Shown: one piece after another, positions 62,641 through 64,000 of the stretch | Layout of the letters: the number at the start of each line of letters is the position of its first letter | Numbering within the stretch: the stretch's first letter is position 1 | From: Streptomyces sp. S.PNR 29 | Lineage (GTDB): Bacteria; Actinomycetota; Actinomycetes; Streptomycetales; Streptomycetaceae | Direction of reading: 5' to 3' | NCBI RefSeq assembly: GCF_030386795.1 | Contig: NZ_JANUQM010000011.1 | Location: forward strand, 277,501-341,500 | DNA length: 64,000 nt | Translations under genes and position numbers: made by a program | The notes under the pieces: model-generated | Database searches by the model: none | The model's input: only the letters and a program-made list of their open reading frames with translations | What the model was told of the DNA's origin: nothing

Positions 62641-62716
62641 TGGATACGGAGGAGCCGAGACCCGCCCCGGTGACCTGGGCGGGTGTCGCGGCGGTCGACA
62701 GCGAGCCGCCCGCGGA

Positions 62717-62869
62717 TCACGGCGTCGGAGTTCCGTCCGGGAACGAGACGAGGGGAACGTTGGGCTGCTGAGGTGCCGCGGACAGCGTATGGACGATCCC
62801 CAAGGACAGGCCAACGGCGAGGGTGACTGCACAAGCGCAGGTCAACAGGGATTTCACCAGCAGGGTCAT
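62717..62869 (-). CDS. Small secreted or membrane-anchored peptide of unknown function
   Basis: A 50-residue product begins MTLLVKSLLTCACAVTLAVG, a clear signal-like hydrophobic segment, with a possible cleavage near LSAAPQ. A short proline-rich tail ends PDGTPTP. AAGGAAG 8 bases before ATG 62869 is a good ribosome site; a longer start at 62905 is less likely. The mature part would be about 20 residues. No family is recognised. Confidence 0.5.
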   Translation of the reverse strand: MTLLVKSLLTCACAVTLAVGLSLGIVHTLSAAPQQPNVPLVSFPDGTPTP

Positions 62870-62984
62870 GGGGTTCGGCTTCCTTCGCGCGACGAATGAC
62901 GGCATCGGACAAGCACCGGCCCCGACCGGTTACCGATGAGTATGGGAACACTGTTGACACTCGTCAAGACTCCGCTTACGTTCC

Positions 62985-63482
62985 ATGACCGATCTGCTGG
63001 CCGCGGCCCCCGACCGACGGTGCAGCATCGACCTGCTCCGCTACCGCTTCTTCGGCAGGGAGCTGATCAGGCTTGAGACCGTGGCTTCCGTCACGGGGCG
63101 GATGCCAGCCGGCAGGCGGATTCACCCGAGCGCGGACAGGCTGCGGCCGGCCTGCAGGCAGGGCGGAGGGCTCGCCGAGTTGGCCGAGGCGGTCGATGAG
63201 GTGCTGCTCGGCCTCCGGGACGGCGCCAGCTGGGTGCAGCGCAAGCAGTACTGGGCGTATCAGCGCCAGCGGAACTTTGCCTGCGTCTGTCCCCCGCAGA
63301 AGACCAAGCTCCTCGTCTATCTCAAGGCCGACCCGAAGGAGATCGACCTCATGCCCGGCTTCACCCTGGACGTGACAGGGCTCGGCCACCACGGGATGGG
63401 CGACCTGGAGGTGCAGTTGCGGTCCGAGCGGGACGTGGAGCGGGCTATGGGCCTATTCCGCGCCAGCTACGCGGCGGCATAG
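62985..63482 (+). CDS. DUF5655-domain protein, probably truncated
   Basis: Residues about 80-160 (QYWAYQRQRNFACV, TKLLVYLKADPKEID, DVTGLGHHGMGDLEVQLRSERDVERAMGLFRASY) match the DUF5655 domain, usually found at the C-terminus of larger nuclease-like or predicted transport proteins. The N-terminal 75 residues show no domain and no ribosome site precedes ATG 62985, so this may be the surviving end of a longer gene. Confidence 0.55.
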   Translation: MTDLLAAAPDRRCSIDLLRYRFFGRELIRLETVASVTGRMPAGRRIHPSADRLRPACRQGGGLAELAEAVDEVLLGLRDGASWVQRKQYWAYQRQRNFACVCPPQKTKLLVYLKADPKEIDLMPGFTLDVTGLGHHGMGDLEVQLRSERDVERAMGLFRASYAAA

Positions 63483-64000
63483 CCCCTCCGCGTGCGTCTG
63501 TGACGTGCTCGAGTGCGTGGCTGAGCAACTGTCGACGTTGCCATGGCAGTTCCTCTCGGCGTGCGCGCGGGCAGTGGCGGTGGAGCTCAACGGAAGATGC
63601 GCGAAGGGGACGGACCCGTTGTCGGTGGCGGCCCCGCCCGTGGCGGCGCCGACGCTCTGGAGGGCGTGGGCCTGGTCGCCGGTACCGGTGCGCCGGCGTG
63701 GTGCCAGCGGGTCCGGAGCGTGTGCAGGGGGTCCCAGTGCGCGGCGGCTGCCAACGGCCAGTTGATACGGGGTCGTTGCCGCGCCGTCGGTGAATGCCTT
63801 GACCCGGCGGCCTACTTCCGTCGCGATCGCGAGGAGGGCGCATTGGAGGATGCGCTCACCCCACTGCGGGACGCCGCCGCCCTGACCCGGGAGCTCACGG
63901 CCGCGGCCCATGGTTCCCGAGAGCCCGCGAACGGCCGTCTACGGCCGCGGTGGGCGCAGGACAGGGACGCTGTCGCGGAACGCGGCGGCGTGCTTGTCGA
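63483..64000. other. Region without an assignable gene at the window edge
   Basis: Open frames exist on both strands (for example minus 63453-63911), but none has a recognised motif or a good ribosome site. A gene running off the end cannot be excluded. Confidence 0.35.

Noticed and set aside
1..64000. CRISPR arrays, tRNA or rRNA genes
   Set aside because: No regularly spaced short repeats and no tRNA-like cloverleaf or rRNA sequence were noticed by eye; a tRNAscan/CRISPR search would be decisive.

Overview
The window is very GC-rich, with GTG starts, AGGAGG-type ribosome sites and many start/stop overlaps. It carries P450/ferredoxin pairs, F420-linked enzymes, ricin-lectin secreted glycosidases and a SpoIIE/GAF/ATPase phosphatase. 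Together these point to a Streptomyces (or close actinomycete) chromosome, in an accessory catabolic island. This is inference from gene content; no rRNA or housekeeping gene is present to confirm it.

Layout. (1) 2-5387 (+): one operon with a cyclase-family protein, FAD monooxygenase, ACMSD-type amidohydrolase, type I extradiol dioxygenase, FAH-type hydrolase and SDR, which is a meta-cleavage set. (2) 6236-10544 (+): a GH59-like glycosidase and a GDSL esterase, both with ricin-type lectin domains. (3) 10760-15391: a P450 (-) diverging from an aldehyde dehydrogenase, ferredoxin and ferredoxin reductase (+), then an IS remnant and a GH29 fucosidase with a Tat signal (16124-17947). (4) 18204-20664: a chimeric, decayed duplication built from pieces of a LysR gene (intact at 37-38 kb), the aldehyde dehydrogenase and the ferredoxin reductase. 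(5) 20899-37063: a divergent regulon. On the minus strand lie a glutamine-synthetase-like gene, P450, LLM F420 oxidoreductase and F420:NADP reductase. On the plus strand lie ferredoxin, reductase, acetoacetate-decarboxylase-like protein, aldehyde dehydrogenase, LigB-type extradiol dioxygenase, HpcE-like hydrolase and TetR. These are followed by an APC permease, a PuuC-like dehydrogenase with a PuuD-like gamma-glutamyl hydrolase, and a MarR regulator. (6) 37199-46480: LysR diverging from a lignostilbene/carotenoid-type dioxygenase operon (MBL hydrolase, two SDRs, CMD-like protein, two FAH enzymes, aldehyde dehydrogenase, SRPBCC protein). (7) 46812-53652: TetR diverging from a third ring-cleavage operon (VOC dioxygenase, FAH hydrolase, MhpA-like hydroxylase, acetoacetate-CoA ligase, DoxX). 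(8) 53737-62075: a multidomain phosphatase, a complete P450-ferredoxin-reductase operon, a DUF485-like/SSS transporter pair and a second ACMSD-type amidohydrolase. (9) 62145-64000: decayed LacI and SDR remnants, a small secreted peptide and a DUF5655 fragment.

How it fits together. The island looks built to hydroxylate aromatic or terpenoid-like substrates, cleave the ring, oxidise aldehydes and hydrolyse the products. It has three P450 systems and two FAD hydroxylases, three extradiol dioxygenases, four intact aldehyde dehydrogenases and five FAH-fold enzymes. The acetoacetate-CoA ligase would return acetoacetate to central metabolism.

The most striking observation is regulatory. A 20-bp inverted repeat (half-site close to TCGTTTG, 4-bp spacer) sits on or next to the likely -10 element of four promoters. 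These promoters serve the glutamine-synthetase-like operon, the ferredoxin/LigB operon, the APC permease and the PuuC/PuuD-like pair. This links a gamma-glutamyl-amine route physically and by regulation to a class III extradiol meta-cleavage route, and suggests a dedicated pathway for an aromatic or arylalkyl amine. A second pair of near-duplicate promoters links the third ring-cleavage operon with the last P450 operon.
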